Shown here: positions 39,782-53,190 of the stretch, piece after piece
Numbering within the stretch: position 1 is the stretch's first letter
Layout of the letters: each line of letters starts with the position of its first letter
Assembly (NCBI GenBank): GCA_002221725.1
Contig: NJFT01000227.1
Coordinates: 1-64,000, forward strand
Length of the DNA: 64,000 nt
Source: Scedosporium boydii
Taxonomy: Eukaryota > Ascomycota > Sordariomycetes > Microascales > Microascaceae
Direction of reading: 5' to 3'
Translations under genes and position numbers: made by a program
The notes under the pieces: model-generated
What the model was told of the DNA's origin: nothing
Databases searched by the model: none
What the model saw: the letters and a program-made list of their open reading frames with translations, nothing else

Positions 39782-41221
39782 CTAGCGCTTATCCCGTCCA
39801 TCGTAGTAATCTCGATCTCGCCTACGGTCGTCTCGAGGTCGGTTATCTCTTTCGCGGTCCCTATCGCTGCGATGATGCCGCCTGTCGTCGGCACCGCGAC
39901 CACGATCACGGTGCTTCGAGCCGGAATAGCGGTCATCCGACCGGCGATACGGACTCCGACTTCTGCTTCTTCTTCTATGGGGCGGCCGATTATCTCGAGG
40001 TTGCGACTCCCTGTCACCATCCCCCCGAGGCCGTTGGGCTCCCCGGTCATGGCGGCGCTTCATTTCTTCCTGGCCGTATACCATGCCATACTTGCCGCTG
40101 ACATCTTCATCGTATTCGTCTCGGTACTGCCTCCTCTTTTCCAGCTCTGCCGCACCACCGTAACCACCCCGCGATGCTCTCGCCTTCCGCTTCTGCGTTT
40201 CATCGTTTCTCCAGGCCTCGCTGAGCTTGCTAACACTTTGAGAAAAGTCGACGTGGATTCGGCGGTCATCGATCAAGACATCTTGCATTTTCGAATAGGC
40301 GCCTTCGCATGCGCTCTTATCCTCGTACTCGATGAAGGCATATTGTAAACTATCGCCCGTCTTCCTATCCCGAATTACCTCACAGCTAAGAATCTTGCCA
40401 AAGCGGCCGAAGATAAGCTCGAGATCCTCGTCGGTCGTAACGGGGTTCAGTTTGCACACAAAGAGCACGTTCTCTGGAGGCTTGACTTCGGCAAATGGTA
40501 GATCGCCCATCAATTCAAGGGTCAAGGCATTTGCTCTGGCATCTTGTTCTCGTCGGCGCCGCTCAACCTCTTCCTCTCCTAGCCCTTCCTGCTCGCGAAG
40601 TGCGGCTTCATCCGCTATTCGAACAGTCGCAAGCTGTGCTTTCGTGGGTTGTGGGGAGCTGCTGGGTTCGCGTAGGCCAGATGGGTCGGGGTAAGGGTCG
40701 TCGAGAATGATTGTGTGGTTAATCCGGATGTCGACAAGGGGATGTCCTCGTTCGTCGGTGATCGCGCTGTTGATCTTGTCCAAAACATCAAATCCTTCCA
40801 CCACCTTGCCAAAGATGGCTGCCTTGCCATCTAGGTAATCGGTATCGTCGCCGAGAGTGACGATGAACTGCGACGCGGCAACTCTTGTATCTGGATCAGA
40901 CGGCAACGGAACCGTGGCCATACTGACGGTCCCCCTCTCGGCATGTTTTAGTTTTGGATGGAAGAAAGCGGGAAACGACTTTTTGGACTTGTCGCCAGAG
41001 ACAAGACCCCATATAGATGTGCCGCCATCAGACTCGGAGGATAGAGGGCCGAGAGGATCGCCGGTCTGGAAGGAAAAGTTCTTTTGAATCGAATGGATAG
41101 GTGAGAAGTTGTAGTACTTGATCTTGCAGAGCTTCAGAAAGTTTTCGCAAAGCTTCGGGGCGTAATCCACTAGTAAGTCAATTACCACATCGCCTGAACT
41201 CGTCTCTATAAGCACCGACAT
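39782..41221 (-). CDS. cyp6: Cyclophilin-like peptidyl-prolyl isomerase with RRM (PPIL4/Cyp6 type)
   Basis: An intronless gene of 479 residues. Residues 1-165 are a cyclophilin domain, about 251-330 an RRM ([18 protein letters not shown] as RNP1), and 380-479 an Arg/Asp/Ser/Tyr-rich tail like that of splicing proteins. In the active-site strand the usual catalytic Arg is replaced by Ser ([14 protein letters not shown]), while the Phe and Gln that follow are kept. The Trp that confers cyclosporin binding is Tyr (DTDYLDGK). The human orthologue family, PPIL4, has the same kind of change and acts with the spliceosome. So it is probably a nuclear RNA-processing factor with weak or no isomerase activity. 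It is divergent from RPA43 with 527 bp between the start codons. Confidence 0.93.
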   Translation of the reverse strand: MSVLIETSSGDVVIDLLVDYAPKLCENFLKLCKIKYYNFSPIHSIQKNFSFQTGDPLGPLSSESDGGTSIWGLVSGDKSKKSFPAFFHPKLKHAERGTVSMATVPLPSDPDTRVAASQFIVTLGDDTDYLDGKAAIFGKVVEGFDVLDKINSAITDERGHPLVDIRINHTIILDDPYPDPSGLREPSSSPQPTKAQLATVRIADEAALREQEGLGEEEVERRRREQDARANALTLELMGDLPFAEVKPPENVLFVCKLNPVTTDEDLELIFGRFGKILSCEVIRDRKTGDSLQYAFIEYEDKSACEGAYSKMQDVLIDDRRIHVDFSQSVSKLSEAWRNDETQKRKARASRGGYGGAAELEKRRQYRDEYDEDVSGKYGMVYGQEEMKRRHDRGAQRPRGDGDRESQPRDNRPPHRRRSRSRSPYRRSDDRYSGSKHRDRGRGADDRRHHRSDRDRERDNRPRDDRRRDRDYYDGRDKR

Positions 41222-41748
41222 GGCGAGTGTGTGCTGGTCTGGTTTGAGGGTAAAAGGCAGAACAGAAGACTATAAACGAGGAAGTCGGGCGGCGGAGAGA
41301 GATAAGTTGGGTCGAGAGATGGTTGAAGAAGGCGAGGTTCAGCCTACTTGTTCGTGCCTTCCTCTTCAATTCCCAAAAAAATAGAGGCTAAGTTCGCTGC
41401 ACTGTACGACTTTCAACCAATCAAAATTCTCTTTCCCGGGAGCTCAATGGACCCACTTCCGGAGCCTTGCACCTGCCCCACGGTGACTCTTGAGATTTTT
41501 TTTTTTTTTTTTTTTTCGACTCTTCCTGCCCTCTTTTTTTTCTGACTTCTTCCGATGCCTTCACGACTTCACTATAGGTTTCATTAAACTTAGGCACTCC
41601 AACAAGGAGGCCCACCCAAATTCAGGCAGGAGGAATAAACAACACTCAAATTAGAACGCCTCTTTCCAATTGTTCAATTGGCCTACCTTTGATACATACA
41701 CACACACACATATACATCCGACCTCTCTCTCCAAACTGCCTGCCCAGC
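41222..41748. promoter_or_regulatory. Head-to-head promoter region of cyp6 and RPA43
   Basis: Only 527 bp separate the two ATGs, so both promoters and 5' leaders must share this segment. It contains a T21 run at 41496-41516 (+ strand), which in fungi can act as a nucleosome-depleting poly(dA:dT) element, and a short CA repeat at 41697-41710 in the RPA43 leader. Confidence 0.6.
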
Positions 41749-43503
41749 ATGGGTGCCACCGACACTAAACCTTCCAAGAAGCGCCGGCAGAGCGAGGATC
41801 CAGAGGCAGCCGCAAAGAGGAGACAAAAGAAGCAGAAGAAGACCCCGCTATCTGCCGAGATAATAACATCAGACGTCGAGTCCACGCCTCCCTCTCCAGC
41901 CGCTAACGGCAAGAGCCAAGATCCCACAGCGGAAGATGGGGCCAAGACCAAGAAAGACAAGGCCAGAAAGGCTGCTGCTGCTGGCATACCCGCGTCGCAG
42001 CAATCGATTCTAGATCCCATCGAGATCTCTCTCACCCCGCCCCCGGATACCCAAGACAAGAAGAAGTCGAAGAAGAAGAAGCGAGATGCCGAAGAGGAGC
42101 TCGGAGCCCCGTCTACGGCAAATGGCGCTAGCATAAGCCGTGTAGAAGACGAGTCCTCCACAAAGGTCAAAAAGGAAAAGAAGGATAAGAAGAAGAAGAA
42201 ACATGATGATGCCGATGTCGCCGATGCTAATGAGAAGAAGACTAAGAAGGAGAAGGACAAAAAGAAGAAGAAGAAGGATCGAGATGTTCACGTAGATGAG
42301 GATTCTCTCAACGCAAAGAGGGAAGCCTCAGTTGACCTAGGCTCCCAAGCAGCACCAACGAACGGAGCCAAGGAATCTTCGATGTCTGGACTACCGACCA
42401 CCACCCCCGAAAAGAAGCGAAGGCGCAAAGACAAGTCCCTCGAAATCCAAGCCACTCCCCCCCCCGAATCGCCCAAGGTTGCCAAGTCCACCACAGCTCG
42501 CCGATTTTCGACGCCTTCAGTGCAGGCTGACGCCCGTGAAGAGACCGCCTCATACACCAAGACCTACACCTCCGCCGATGCGGACTCTGAGCCTTCCGGG
42601 CCTCCTCCTGTTATCAACCAGGAAGTCGCGAGATGGATACCTCTGTGGCCTCGAGGATGGGACCAACCCATCACGGCCGCCATCGAACAACACCTCACGC
42701 CCAAGCTTCATCGATATGACGGCGAGATCGGCGGAGTCCTTCTAAGCTTCAAAAATGTCTCCCTTAATGACAAGCCAACCCGAGAAGGCGCCGCCAAGAC
42801 AGACGAAGAGTCCGTCAAGCTCCTCAGCGTCAACGAATACGGTGTGGGCTACTGCTGGCTCATCGCGGACCTCGAGCTCTTCATGCCCAAGCGAGGCGCC
42901 TGGATGGAAGGAGAGCTCATCCTCCAGAACCAAGGCCACGTGGGCGTAGTCTGCTGGGGCAAGTTCAACGCCAGCATCGAGGCGAAGCGTCTCCCTCCCA
43001 AATGGTACTGGGTCGCGGCGCCCGAAGAGGACGGCGACGTCAACATGGACATGAACGGTGACGGCGACAGCGGCGAGGAGCACCCCAGCGTCACCGTCCT
43101 GGGCCACTGGGTCGACGAGGCCGGTAACAAGATCAATGGCAATCTTCGCTTCCGCATCAAGAACTACGACGTCGGTCTTAGCGGCGATCACAGCTATCTG
43201 TGCATCGAGGGCACGATGCTGAGCGAGAACGAGGAGAATCGCCTGAGGGAACGGGAGCTCAAGAGGGCGAACCTCGGATCTACGGGTGGTTCGCTGCGTA
43301 GGCGGCAGCGTGCGCTTCCGGAGTTTAGCATGACGGATCTTGGTGTGGACGCTGATGCGGAGAAGAAGAAGAAGCCGGATTGGGGAGTGAGGACGCCGAA
43401 GAAGCGGGAGAGGAGGGAGCCGAGGGAGCAGGTGGAGCAGGGGGAGCAGTCGAGTGAAGGAGGGGCGGAACCTATGAATGTTGATGTTGAGGAGGACGAG
43501 TAG
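41749..43503 (+). CDS. rpa43: DNA-directed RNA polymerase I subunit RPA43
   Basis: An intronless gene of 584 residues starting at ATG 41749. The long N-terminal region (to about 290) is Lys-rich and disordered, with several KKKKK-type stretches typical of nucleolar proteins. Residues about 295-400 hold the Rpb7-N-like part (RWIPLWPRGWDQPITAAI, then GEIGGVLLSF), and about 360-510 the OB domain (WMEGELILQN, HVGVVCWGKFNASI). An acidic linker (GDVNMDMNGDGD) interrupts the OB fold. RPA43 forms the Pol I stalk with RPA14 and contacts Rrn3 for rDNA transcription. The protein is longer than yeast Rpa43 (326 residues) mainly through the basic N-terminus. The cyclophilin gene is upstream on the other strand. 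Confidence 0.88.
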   Translation: MGATDTKPSKKRRQSEDPEAAAKRRQKKQKKTPLSAEIITSDVESTPPSPAANGKSQDPTAEDGAKTKKDKARKAAAAGIPASQQSILDPIEISLTPPPDTQDKKKSKKKKRDAEEELGAPSTANGASISRVEDESSTKVKKEKKDKKKKKHDDADVADANEKKTKKEKDKKKKKKDRDVHVDEDSLNAKREASVDLGSQAAPTNGAKESSMSGLPTTTPEKKRRRKDKSLEIQATPPPESPKVAKSTTARRFSTPSVQADAREETASYTKTYTSADADSEPSGPPPVINQEVARWIPLWPRGWDQPITAAIEQHLTPKLHRYDGEIGGVLLSFKNVSLNDKPTREGAAKTDEESVKLLSVNEYGVGYCWLIADLELFMPKRGAWMEGELILQNQGHVGVVCWGKFNASIEAKRLPPKWYWVAAPEEDGDVNMDMNGDGDSGEEHPSVTVLGHWVDEAGNKINGNLRFRIKNYDVGLSGDHSYLCIEGTMLSENEENRLRERELKRANLGSTGGSLRRRQRALPEFSMTDLGVDADAEKKKKPDWGVRTPKKRERREPREQVEQGEQSSEGGAEPMNVDVEEDE

Positions 43504-44104
43504 GATGTGTTTTTACTTCCCAAAACGCGGCTGTCTGATGTGCTTGTAGTTTTTTTTTTGTTCAATGTAGTTTGGTTGATCAGGGATTCCTTCGATGTTT
43601 AGTCCAGTCTGAAGATGAGGCATAAAAATCAAGTCTGATGATTTTTATCGAATGGACGATTCGAAGATCATATCACACACACTCTAGCGATGTCGTACCT
43701 TGTCAAGATCCATGACACAAGAATATCCCGCCTCGTCTCCTCGACATCCAAATATTTCCGTATCACATAGTATTTTCTGGTGCCTAGCACTCGAGCAAGC
43801 AAGTTCTCTGTTTAGGATTAGAGGTTATGAAAACGGCGTCCTGAAGACTCCTGCAACTCCCGTGACAGAAGGATAGAAATGCACACTTCAAAATCAAGGC
43901 TAGAACGGTATTTGCTTTCGAGAGGCTCCACCGTCCGGTTCAAGATCCCTCGAGGGCCGAAAATGTGCAAGTTATTAACAAGGAATTGAATTTTTATTTA
44001 TTATCTATCATCATTCATGCCCAAATTCTCAAGTATCATACCTTGATTCTTTTTGAGGCTCTCGTGTATTATTCGTTTATCAAATCCCCCCTTCTCATCA
44101 AAGC
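43504..44104. other. Convergent intergenic region
   Basis: Three-prime ends of RPA43 (+) and mannose-6-phosphate isomerase (-). Nothing else was recognised. Confidence 0.6.
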
Positions 44105-45621
44105 CTACTCAACCTCGCAGAACGCCTTAAACGTAACGAACTCGTCATCAGGTCCGCCACGAGACTCGAGAACAAGCTCGGCGGTCGCACCGACGAAGTA
44201 GACATATCCCTCCTCCATATCCTCAACCTTAGGGCCGACGGAAATCTTGCCCTTGCCCTTGGTGCAAATGACAACGCTGGGGCCCTGAATAGGCTCAAAG
44301 GTGGCCTTGGCACCGTCACCATTGAGAGTGGTGCGGATAACGGCGAACTCATCGATGGGAGGATCGTAGAGGGTCACGGATGAGCTGGAGCTGTAGCCAG
44401 TACGGTTGAGGGTGGCGTATGGGTACTCGGTGGGCTTCATCTTCTGCTCCTCAATTGGGGCAAAGTTATAAGTGAGAGTACTGACGAGGGTGCTGACGTC
44501 CTTGTACTTGGGGGTGAAGCCAGCACGGATGACGTTGTCAGAGGAGGCCATACACTCGACAATGTCGCCCGAGATATAGGCGTGAATGTCGTCGGCGGTG
44601 AGGAAGAGAGCCTCGCCGGGTTGGAGCTCGACGTAGTTGAGGAAGAATTGGACAAAGAGGCCAATGTCATTGCCATACTGGCCGTAAAGGCGGCGTACAA
44701 GTGCAGCCATCTTCTCGCCAGAAATGGAGGGAACGCCGCCGGCAGCAAAGTTGGCGCCCTCAGAGTCGGCAAGCTTGATGAGCTTCTCGGTTTCGGCGTC
44801 GACGTCGGACTGCGAAGAGGCCATGAGGCTGCCAAATGTCTTCTGGAGAATCTTCTTGCTCTTGGCGGTGGCCTCTTCCGAGGCGTCCTCAGCCTGAGCC
44901 TTGGCGTTGGCAATGAACTCGTCGGCGACCTCGGCACCGACAAGGGCCTTTAGGGGGCCAACGGTCCCGAGGAAGTGGGCGATCTCGGCGAGGGGTCGGA
45001 AACCGCAGAGACCCTCGAAGGGAGTGACGGCAATAGCCATCTCGGGTTTGTGGTTGTCATCAGGGTAGTTCTTGGGGTCCCTGGCGTGGAGCTCCTCGGC
45101 AAGCTTCTTGTTGGGGTGGGCTTGGATAGAAAGAGCGGTATCAATGGAGAGGATCTTGAGGAGGAAAGGAAGCGTCTCTCCGTATTTGGCTGTGACGGCG
45201 TCGGAAAGGAGGGCCTTGTTGTCCTGGACAAGGTCGAGTAGAGTACGACCAGTGGTCAGGTCCTTGGAGGGGTTGGAGGGGTGGGTGCCCATCCATAGCT
45301 AGAGAGACGCGGGGCTGTGAGTTGGCGGTGTGAACAAAGGAGAGCAACGAAAACAGCTATCAGGCAGATGATGCTACGACAGACCCTGCCTAACAGCGAT
45401 TGCAAGTACAGAGGGAGTCTATCAATAGCTTCACATCCCAGATATCCATCCCCAAGCTTCTTAGGCAGTTTACTTACCTCAGAGTAAGGCTTATCTGACT
45501 GGATAGAGAAGTTGCCAGCAGGAGTGGCAGCAGCGAACTTGGCAGCAGTAGAGTCATGACCCTTCTTGCCCCAGGCATAGGAGTTAACTCCACATTGGAG
45601 CCTCAGCAAAGGGACTTGCAT
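44105..45621 (-). CDS. pmi40: Mannose-6-phosphate isomerase (type I, zinc dependent)
   Basis: Two exons (45478-45621 and 44105-45298, minus strand) give 445 residues, close to other fungal enzymes. The 179-nt intron lies between Glu48 and Leu49, within the block [17 protein letters not shown]. It interconverts fructose-6-phosphate and mannose-6-phosphate, the entry to GDP-mannose for protein mannosylation, GPI anchors and wall mannan. Zinc ligands are visible: Q107 and H109 in [15 protein letters not shown]134 in [12 protein letters not shown], and the His of [12 protein letters not shown]. The active-site Arg is in [13 protein letters not shown]. The start follows the family pattern [21 protein letters not shown]. 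Confidence 0.97.
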
Positions 45622-47374
45622 AGTGAAAGGGTGATTTGCTCGGCGGGAAAGAAAGAAAGTGGTTGGAGGTGAAGGAGAGGCGGTACAATAAGACTCGAGC
45701 GGAGCTTCAGGTCCAGATCGAATCCTTGGTCTGACGTAATTTGGAGATGGTGCGGGAGCGAGGAAACGGGACCAAGACTTGGCTTTTAAAACTATATTCC
45801 CAGTGGGTATTTATTTTGTGAAAGGGGGGAAGCTACAATCGTAGGAGAGAGAAAGAGGGAAAAGGGGGAAAAGGGAGGAGGAACTAAAATGAAAGGTAGT
45901 TTGGCTTAGGTGGAAGGCACAAGCATTGGGGTCACCTGGGAACATGGGAACCTGAGTTACCTGACGATGGGACTCGACTGGATAGTTTGATGGTTCAATG
46001 ATGGAAAGAGGTAGGTGGGGTGAACAATAGGCTCTTGAGCTCAGAGACAACAATGCTGCAGATGGAGGAGGGGCAAAATGGTGGGGGAGGGGAGCATCTT
46101 GGGAGTCAATCGAGTCGGTGTAGGGGTCTAACTGCAGACTATGGACTGAGGGAGCTAAAAGGAACAATCAATCGATCCACTCAGAGGCCGGTTAATTCCA
46201 TTTCCAACATTCTGAGCATTTACTTCGTATAATAAATGCACTCTGTAGCCGATCGACTTGTATGAATTGTTGCATTAGTTCCAGGGTTCCAGATTTGCCC
46301 AAAAAGGAGGTCGTGAACGAGATGAAGGTAAACTAAAAGGAGGCGACAGCCGCTCGCAGCTGTACCACCTTCATCGCCCGATGTGTCAGCTGAGCCTGTC
46401 CCCGATTGGCTTCCCCGCGATGCATATGTTAAAGTCCAGACAGACTTCATCGTCCAACCTGATTGATCGATAGAAGTGGTACGTACCGACACGCGCCGCC
46501 CGCGAATAGCCTCAACACTAGACGACCTGCCTCAGTCCTTCAAAACCAACAGCTCCTTAGCATTTGCCCCTATGGTATGAGAAGACCACACACCTTTCCG
46601 GAAATTCGACTTATATCTTCGCTATTTATTACAAACGAATACTCGGAGTCGGAGCTTATCCCTCAGTCTCCGTCATGCTTTATTGTTGATACTGGGCCTC
46701 AAATCTATTCATCAGTCATCAAAAGACCAGGAAGTCGCCATCCTTGTGTTGACAATTTTACGCATCTGCATGTGAAGATAACTTGAACTTGCTCCTACCC
46801 TAAGTTGCAAGGTTTGCTGAACTTGAGGTTGATCCAGCAGCTGCACTCTCACATATCTATATCTATTTCCTTCTCTCTTGTTGCCTTTACCTTCTCCCCT
46901 CTTCTCACATCCATTGTACATCGTACATCGTATATCATAATACCTACGCACCTTTTGATCTTCGCCTTCCACCCATCTGTTAATAGAGGTAGGAAGAACT
47001 CTCTCAAATCGCAGGTAAGAAGGAATCAGTTTTCTTTTATCTTCCAAATTTCTTTCTTGTATTTCTACCCTTCCAGGAGGCACTTCCTCTCATCTCACCT
47101 CTCCCCTGCTTTCTATCAAAACAGTCTTGTCTTTTGCTGCAGTTTCAGCCTTTGCATGAAACAAAACATCACAGCATTTGAAGCCTCTTTTCATTTTTCT
47201 TTTATCCCTTGTTGAGGATACATCCGTCATTCATCGTATCGTGTTCTCAGTCTCAGCTTCTCTATTCCTACCACAAGTTTCTTACGTTATACGTTCCAAA
47301 ACCGGCATACCTCATCATCCCAACTCTCCATCAGGTGTTCTCTTCAGACAGAAGCAGAATAAAAGCGGGCAATC
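45622..47374. promoter_or_regulatory. Divergent intergenic region between pmi40 and sgf29
   Basis: It holds the promoters and leaders of both genes. From about 46830 to 47340 the + strand is pyrimidine-rich, probably the sgf29 leader; GTAAGA at 47014 could open a leader intron. A TACTTCGTAT motif lies at 46221-46230. No gene was recognised. Confidence 0.55.
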
Positions 47375-47455
47375 ATGGCTGACAAGGAACGCAAGAAGCT
47401 GAAGAGTACCTTCACCCCCCAATTTGCGGCGCCACCCACTCGCCGAGACCCCTAG
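47375..47455 (+). other. In-frame upstream ORF before sgf29, ended by a single TAG
   Basis: ATG at 47375 opens 26 codons of basic, protein-like sequence (MADKERKKLK...), then TAG at 47453-47455. The same frame stays open after the TAG all the way into sgf29. No GT-AG intron that removes the TAG keeps frame. It may be a regulatory uORF, or the true start of SGF29 interrupted by a CAG-to-TAG change; see findings. Confidence 0.6.
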
Positions 47456-47575
47456 CAGCGTTCTCAGGAGAGGCGTGCCGGCACTTCTAACGCCGACGTG
47501 CAGTCTGCAACTAGCAGCCAGCCCAATACGCCGAGCTCTAAACCCAACACGACGAGCTCCAAGAAGAAGGTTGCC

Positions 47576-48679
47576 ATGTCGCAGCGTAACCGCAGTGGCC
47601 GCGGCCTTAACCGTAACAATGGAGGCACCCACGGCGAAGAAGTTGCGCTGTGGGACTCGGTAAAGGACAAACTTCCTGAGATCCTTGCGCAGATCAACGA
47701 AGACACTCGCAACCTCGACGAGCTCCTCAAGCTCGATGCCGAGGCGGCCGCCTACCGGAAGAAGGGAAAGGAGCCGCCGGCTAGCCTCCTCGCCAAGATG
47801 GAAACGCACTGTCGCAAGGGTGTCAAGGGTACTGAGGCGATAAAAAATGAGATCGCCACCTCTATCGAAAAGATTGGAGTTCTCCGCGCCATCATCCAGG
47901 CCAACAAGGACCAGGGCGGTACGGACGCGGGCTCCGGTCCCGCCACGACTGCTCGATCTGCCGCATCTTCGCGTCCTACTCGCGATAGGGATAGGGACCG
48001 GGATCGGGATCGGGACCGAGATCGTGAGCGAGAGCGCGATACCAGGGAGAGGGACGCCGCCGCCACGTCTTCACTTTACGACTTTGATGGTTCTGGAGAG
48101 TCTCCTGTTAGGAGCCCCATGGGCGGTTCTGCTCGGAGGTTTGGAACCGACCGTTCAAGCAACCGGGACAGCATTCCGCCCCAGTCAGACAGCGCAGAGC
48201 CAGCCTCGGGACCCGGAAGCACCTCGGCCGCAGCTGCTGGTACGGGTACAGCCAGCCAGGCTAAGTCCAAGGTCCTGTTCAACAAGGGCGACGAGGTTGC
48301 CTTCCGACCTAAGCAGGTCAGCGGTGGAGAGCAGCCCGACTGGATTCTCGGCGAGGTGGCCGCCGTTATCGGTGATGGTAAGACGCGCCGCTACAAGGTT
48401 ATGGATATTGAGCCCGATGAGTCCAGCAAGCAGCGAGAGTTCCGCACGTCGGCGTCGAACATGATTCCCATCACGCCCGAATCGCAGGCGGCCTCTCTCC
48501 CCGCCTGGGAGGCAAGGAAGGTGGTCCTCGCCTTGTACCCGCAGACCACAACGTTTTACAAAGCAGAAGTTGTGAGCACCTCGGCCGATGGAAAGGTTAG
48601 CCTCCATTTCGAGGGCGAGAGCGATTCAGCTACGCTCCAGCAGGTTGAGCGTCGGTTTGTGGTCGAGTATCGACCTTGA
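47576..48679 (+). CDS. sgf29: SAGA/ADA-associated factor SGF29 (tandem Tudor H3K4me reader)
   Basis: Counted from ATG 47576 the protein has 367 residues: an N-terminal helical part (about 20-120), a low-complexity linker with an Arg-Asp run (RDRDRDRD near 140-160), and the C-terminal SGF29 tandem Tudor domain (about 232-367: KGDEVAFRP, then RRYKVMDIEPDE, then VLALYPQTTTFYKAEV). The ALYPxTTxFYxA motif is the signature of the H3K4me2/3 pocket. SGF29 is shared by SAGA and ADA complexes and targets Gcn5 acetylation to methylated promoters. The start is uncertain: the frame is open from 47456, and an ATG with a stop between lies at 47375. I chose 47576 because it gives the expected family N-terminus (MSQRNRSGRG). 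Confidence 0.9.
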   Translation: MSQRNRSGRGLNRNNGGTHGEEVALWDSVKDKLPEILAQINEDTRNLDELLKLDAEAAAYRKKGKEPPASLLAKMETHCRKGVKGTEAIKNEIATSIEKIGVLRAIIQANKDQGGTDAGSGPATTARSAASSRPTRDRDRDRDRDRDRDRERERDTRERDAAATSSLYDFDGSGESPVRSPMGGSARRFGTDRSSNRDSIPPQSDSAEPASGPGSTSAAAAGTGTASQAKSKVLFNKGDEVAFRPKQVSGGEQPDWILGEVAAVIGDGKTRRYKVMDIEPDESSKQREFRTSASNMIPITPESQAASLPAWEARKVVLALYPQTTTFYKAEVVSTSADGKVSLHFEGESDSATLQQVERRFVVEYRP

Positions 48680-49157
48680 ATTTGTCATGTTGTTTCATTT
48701 CCTTGTTTATTCGGGGGTGGGTGTTACTTCTTGATTTACAAGTGTGTCAGGAAAGGGAATCGGAAAAGGCGAATACTGCGGTGTCTGTGGAATTAGCATG
48801 GTTTGGTTTATTCTATCTTGAGTATGTAGACCCAAAGCGGCCTGGGCTTTCCTTCGGGTTGAACTCTTGAGTAATTCAGCGCATTCACTCGTTTCCTCGA
48901 AACATATGGTGACTCGATCACATTGGATTTTTGACGAAGTAACCAAGTATGTGTCACGCCCCTCACTTCCTCAGATCCAGAGAGACAGTCGTTGTTGGGG
49001 ACCTGCATGAATGTTTACCGGAACCCCAAGACGTGTCTTCGGAGTGACAAAAAAAGAACATCAGCGATTTGCACAACAGAGCAGGACGTCAGAGGGCGAA
49101 GAAAAAGGAGAAAAAGAAAGGGAGAAAGAAAAAGAAGAAGAAGAAAAAAAAGTAACG
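48680..49157. other. Intergenic region between sgf29 and tRNA-Phe
   Basis: Three-prime region of sgf29. An A/G-rich purine stretch lies at 49083-49164. Nothing else was seen. Confidence 0.6.
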
Positions 49158-49164
49158 AAAAAAA
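49158..49164 (-). terminator. Pol III T-run terminator of tRNA-Phe
   Basis: Seven T in a row on the minus strand begin seven bases after the last tRNA base, a normal RNA polymerase III stop. Confidence 0.8.
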
Positions 49165-49170
49165 TCATGT

Positions 49171-49265
49171 TGCGGTGAGCCGGGATTGAACCGGCGACCT
49201 TTAGATGTCTTTGTAAACCGAAGTATTACTTCAGTCTAACGCTCTCCCAACTGAGCTATCCCCGC
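49171..49265 (-). tRNA. tRNA-Phe (anticodon GAA) with 22-nt intron
   Basis: Read on the minus strand, the gene begins GCGGGGATAGCTCAGTTGGG and folds as a cloverleaf: D arm GCTC/GAGC, anticodon stem TTAGA/TCTAA with loop CU-GAA-GA, T arm GCCGG/CCGGC with loop TTCAATC. The intron (49207-49228) sits between positions 37 and 38, the canonical place. The acceptor stem has one apparent G5-A68 mismatch. The discriminator base is A. An internal B box (GGTTCAATC) is present. Confidence 0.93.
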
Positions 49266-51930
<2,665 letters not shown>

Positions 51931-53190
51931 GAATTCCTCACCTCTATGCGTTGAACCCCCCCTTTTCCGCTCCCTCGGTCTCCGACGCCGATTAGCCTGC
52001 CTTGGCAACCCATCACGCCTGGGCCAACCCCGAAACGAACGAACGAGAAGGTAATTCCATGCATGCTTCTTGCAGCAAGAGAAAGAGAGGATGGATGGAA
52101 GAAGCTAGAAAAGAAGAGCAGAGTTGTGAAGAAGATGCCTAGGGCAGAAGATACCACGGAAAGAAGGAATGACGAAGACCTTCTCAGCAGTCCACAGAAT
52201 AATGATTCCCATCCCCCTTTAATCAGAAACTCGTTACCCCATGTTCATCGGCTCTATTGTCTCTCGATACCTTGTTTATTCTATGCTTCCTCAAATCCCC
52301 CGCCTGTTCTATGCTGGAGAATTATCTACGTCCCTCATCTCGATGAGAACTGGAATTGCTTTTCTAGCTGAAGGAATCCTCTAAACGTCCTGTTTCTTGC
52401 CTGCAAAGTTTCAAACTGTGCGGTCATATATCTTGTTCTTTTAGTGGATGTTTTCTTCCTTTTCTTCTTGTTCATTCCGGGATAGATACCTTTTTTTCTT
52501 AAACATTTATGTTTTTGGAACCTGTTTTTAGCCTTGTTTTTCGTGTCATGTTTTTTTCATGTCTTTAGGAAGAAATATATAGCGTGCTCTTTTTTTCTTT
52601 TTTTTTCCTCTCTCTTTTCCTCTCGGGGTTTGAATTCACTTTCTGCGTTTGATTGATTCGAGAGATCGGTCTTGAGCTTCTATAGCCGCTTCTCCGCTTC
52701 GCTCAAGGAGATTAGAGAGATGGGAAGATCGAGAAGGATAGCTCGTTGGGGAGACGTGGTTTGGCTGTACCAGAGGGAGATAGAAGAGGACCATATTTTT
52801 TTCATGGTGATTCCCTAGAACGTGTTGGTGTATGTGATGATAGAGAATAGAAAACAAGTTCGACTGACACACAAGATATGCTGCTGTATGATTTCCTATA
52901 AAGTACGGATAGTTTGCCTCCCCGCTATACAATGAGCCAAAGAAAACTAAGCCCGACGCCGAACGCATGAACACAAAATGCGCTGTACCGCACCGTCCTG
53001 GACAAAAAAATGAAGACAAAAGACCAAAATTGCACCTCGGACCCAAGAATTCCGGGCCGAACAAAACATTACCAGGGAAAAAAAAAAAAAAAAAAAAAAA
53101 AAATCACGGAGCGCCCACCAAAGTCAACCCAATTCAAAGTAACCATCAACCACAAGTCAACAACCCTGGCCCCTTCGACACGCCAGGTAC
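51931..53190. other. Convergent intergenic region
   Basis: Three-prime regions of arf6 (+) and the CDK8 gene (-). An A26 run lies at 53078-53103 and a T-rich stretch at 52490-52620. No gene was recognised. Confidence 0.6.
53078..53103. repeat. Poly(A) run of 26
   Basis: An uninterrupted A26 tract 88 bp beyond the CDK8 stop codon. It is U-rich in the CDK8 transcript 3' region and the longest homopolymer in the window. Confidence 0.95.
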
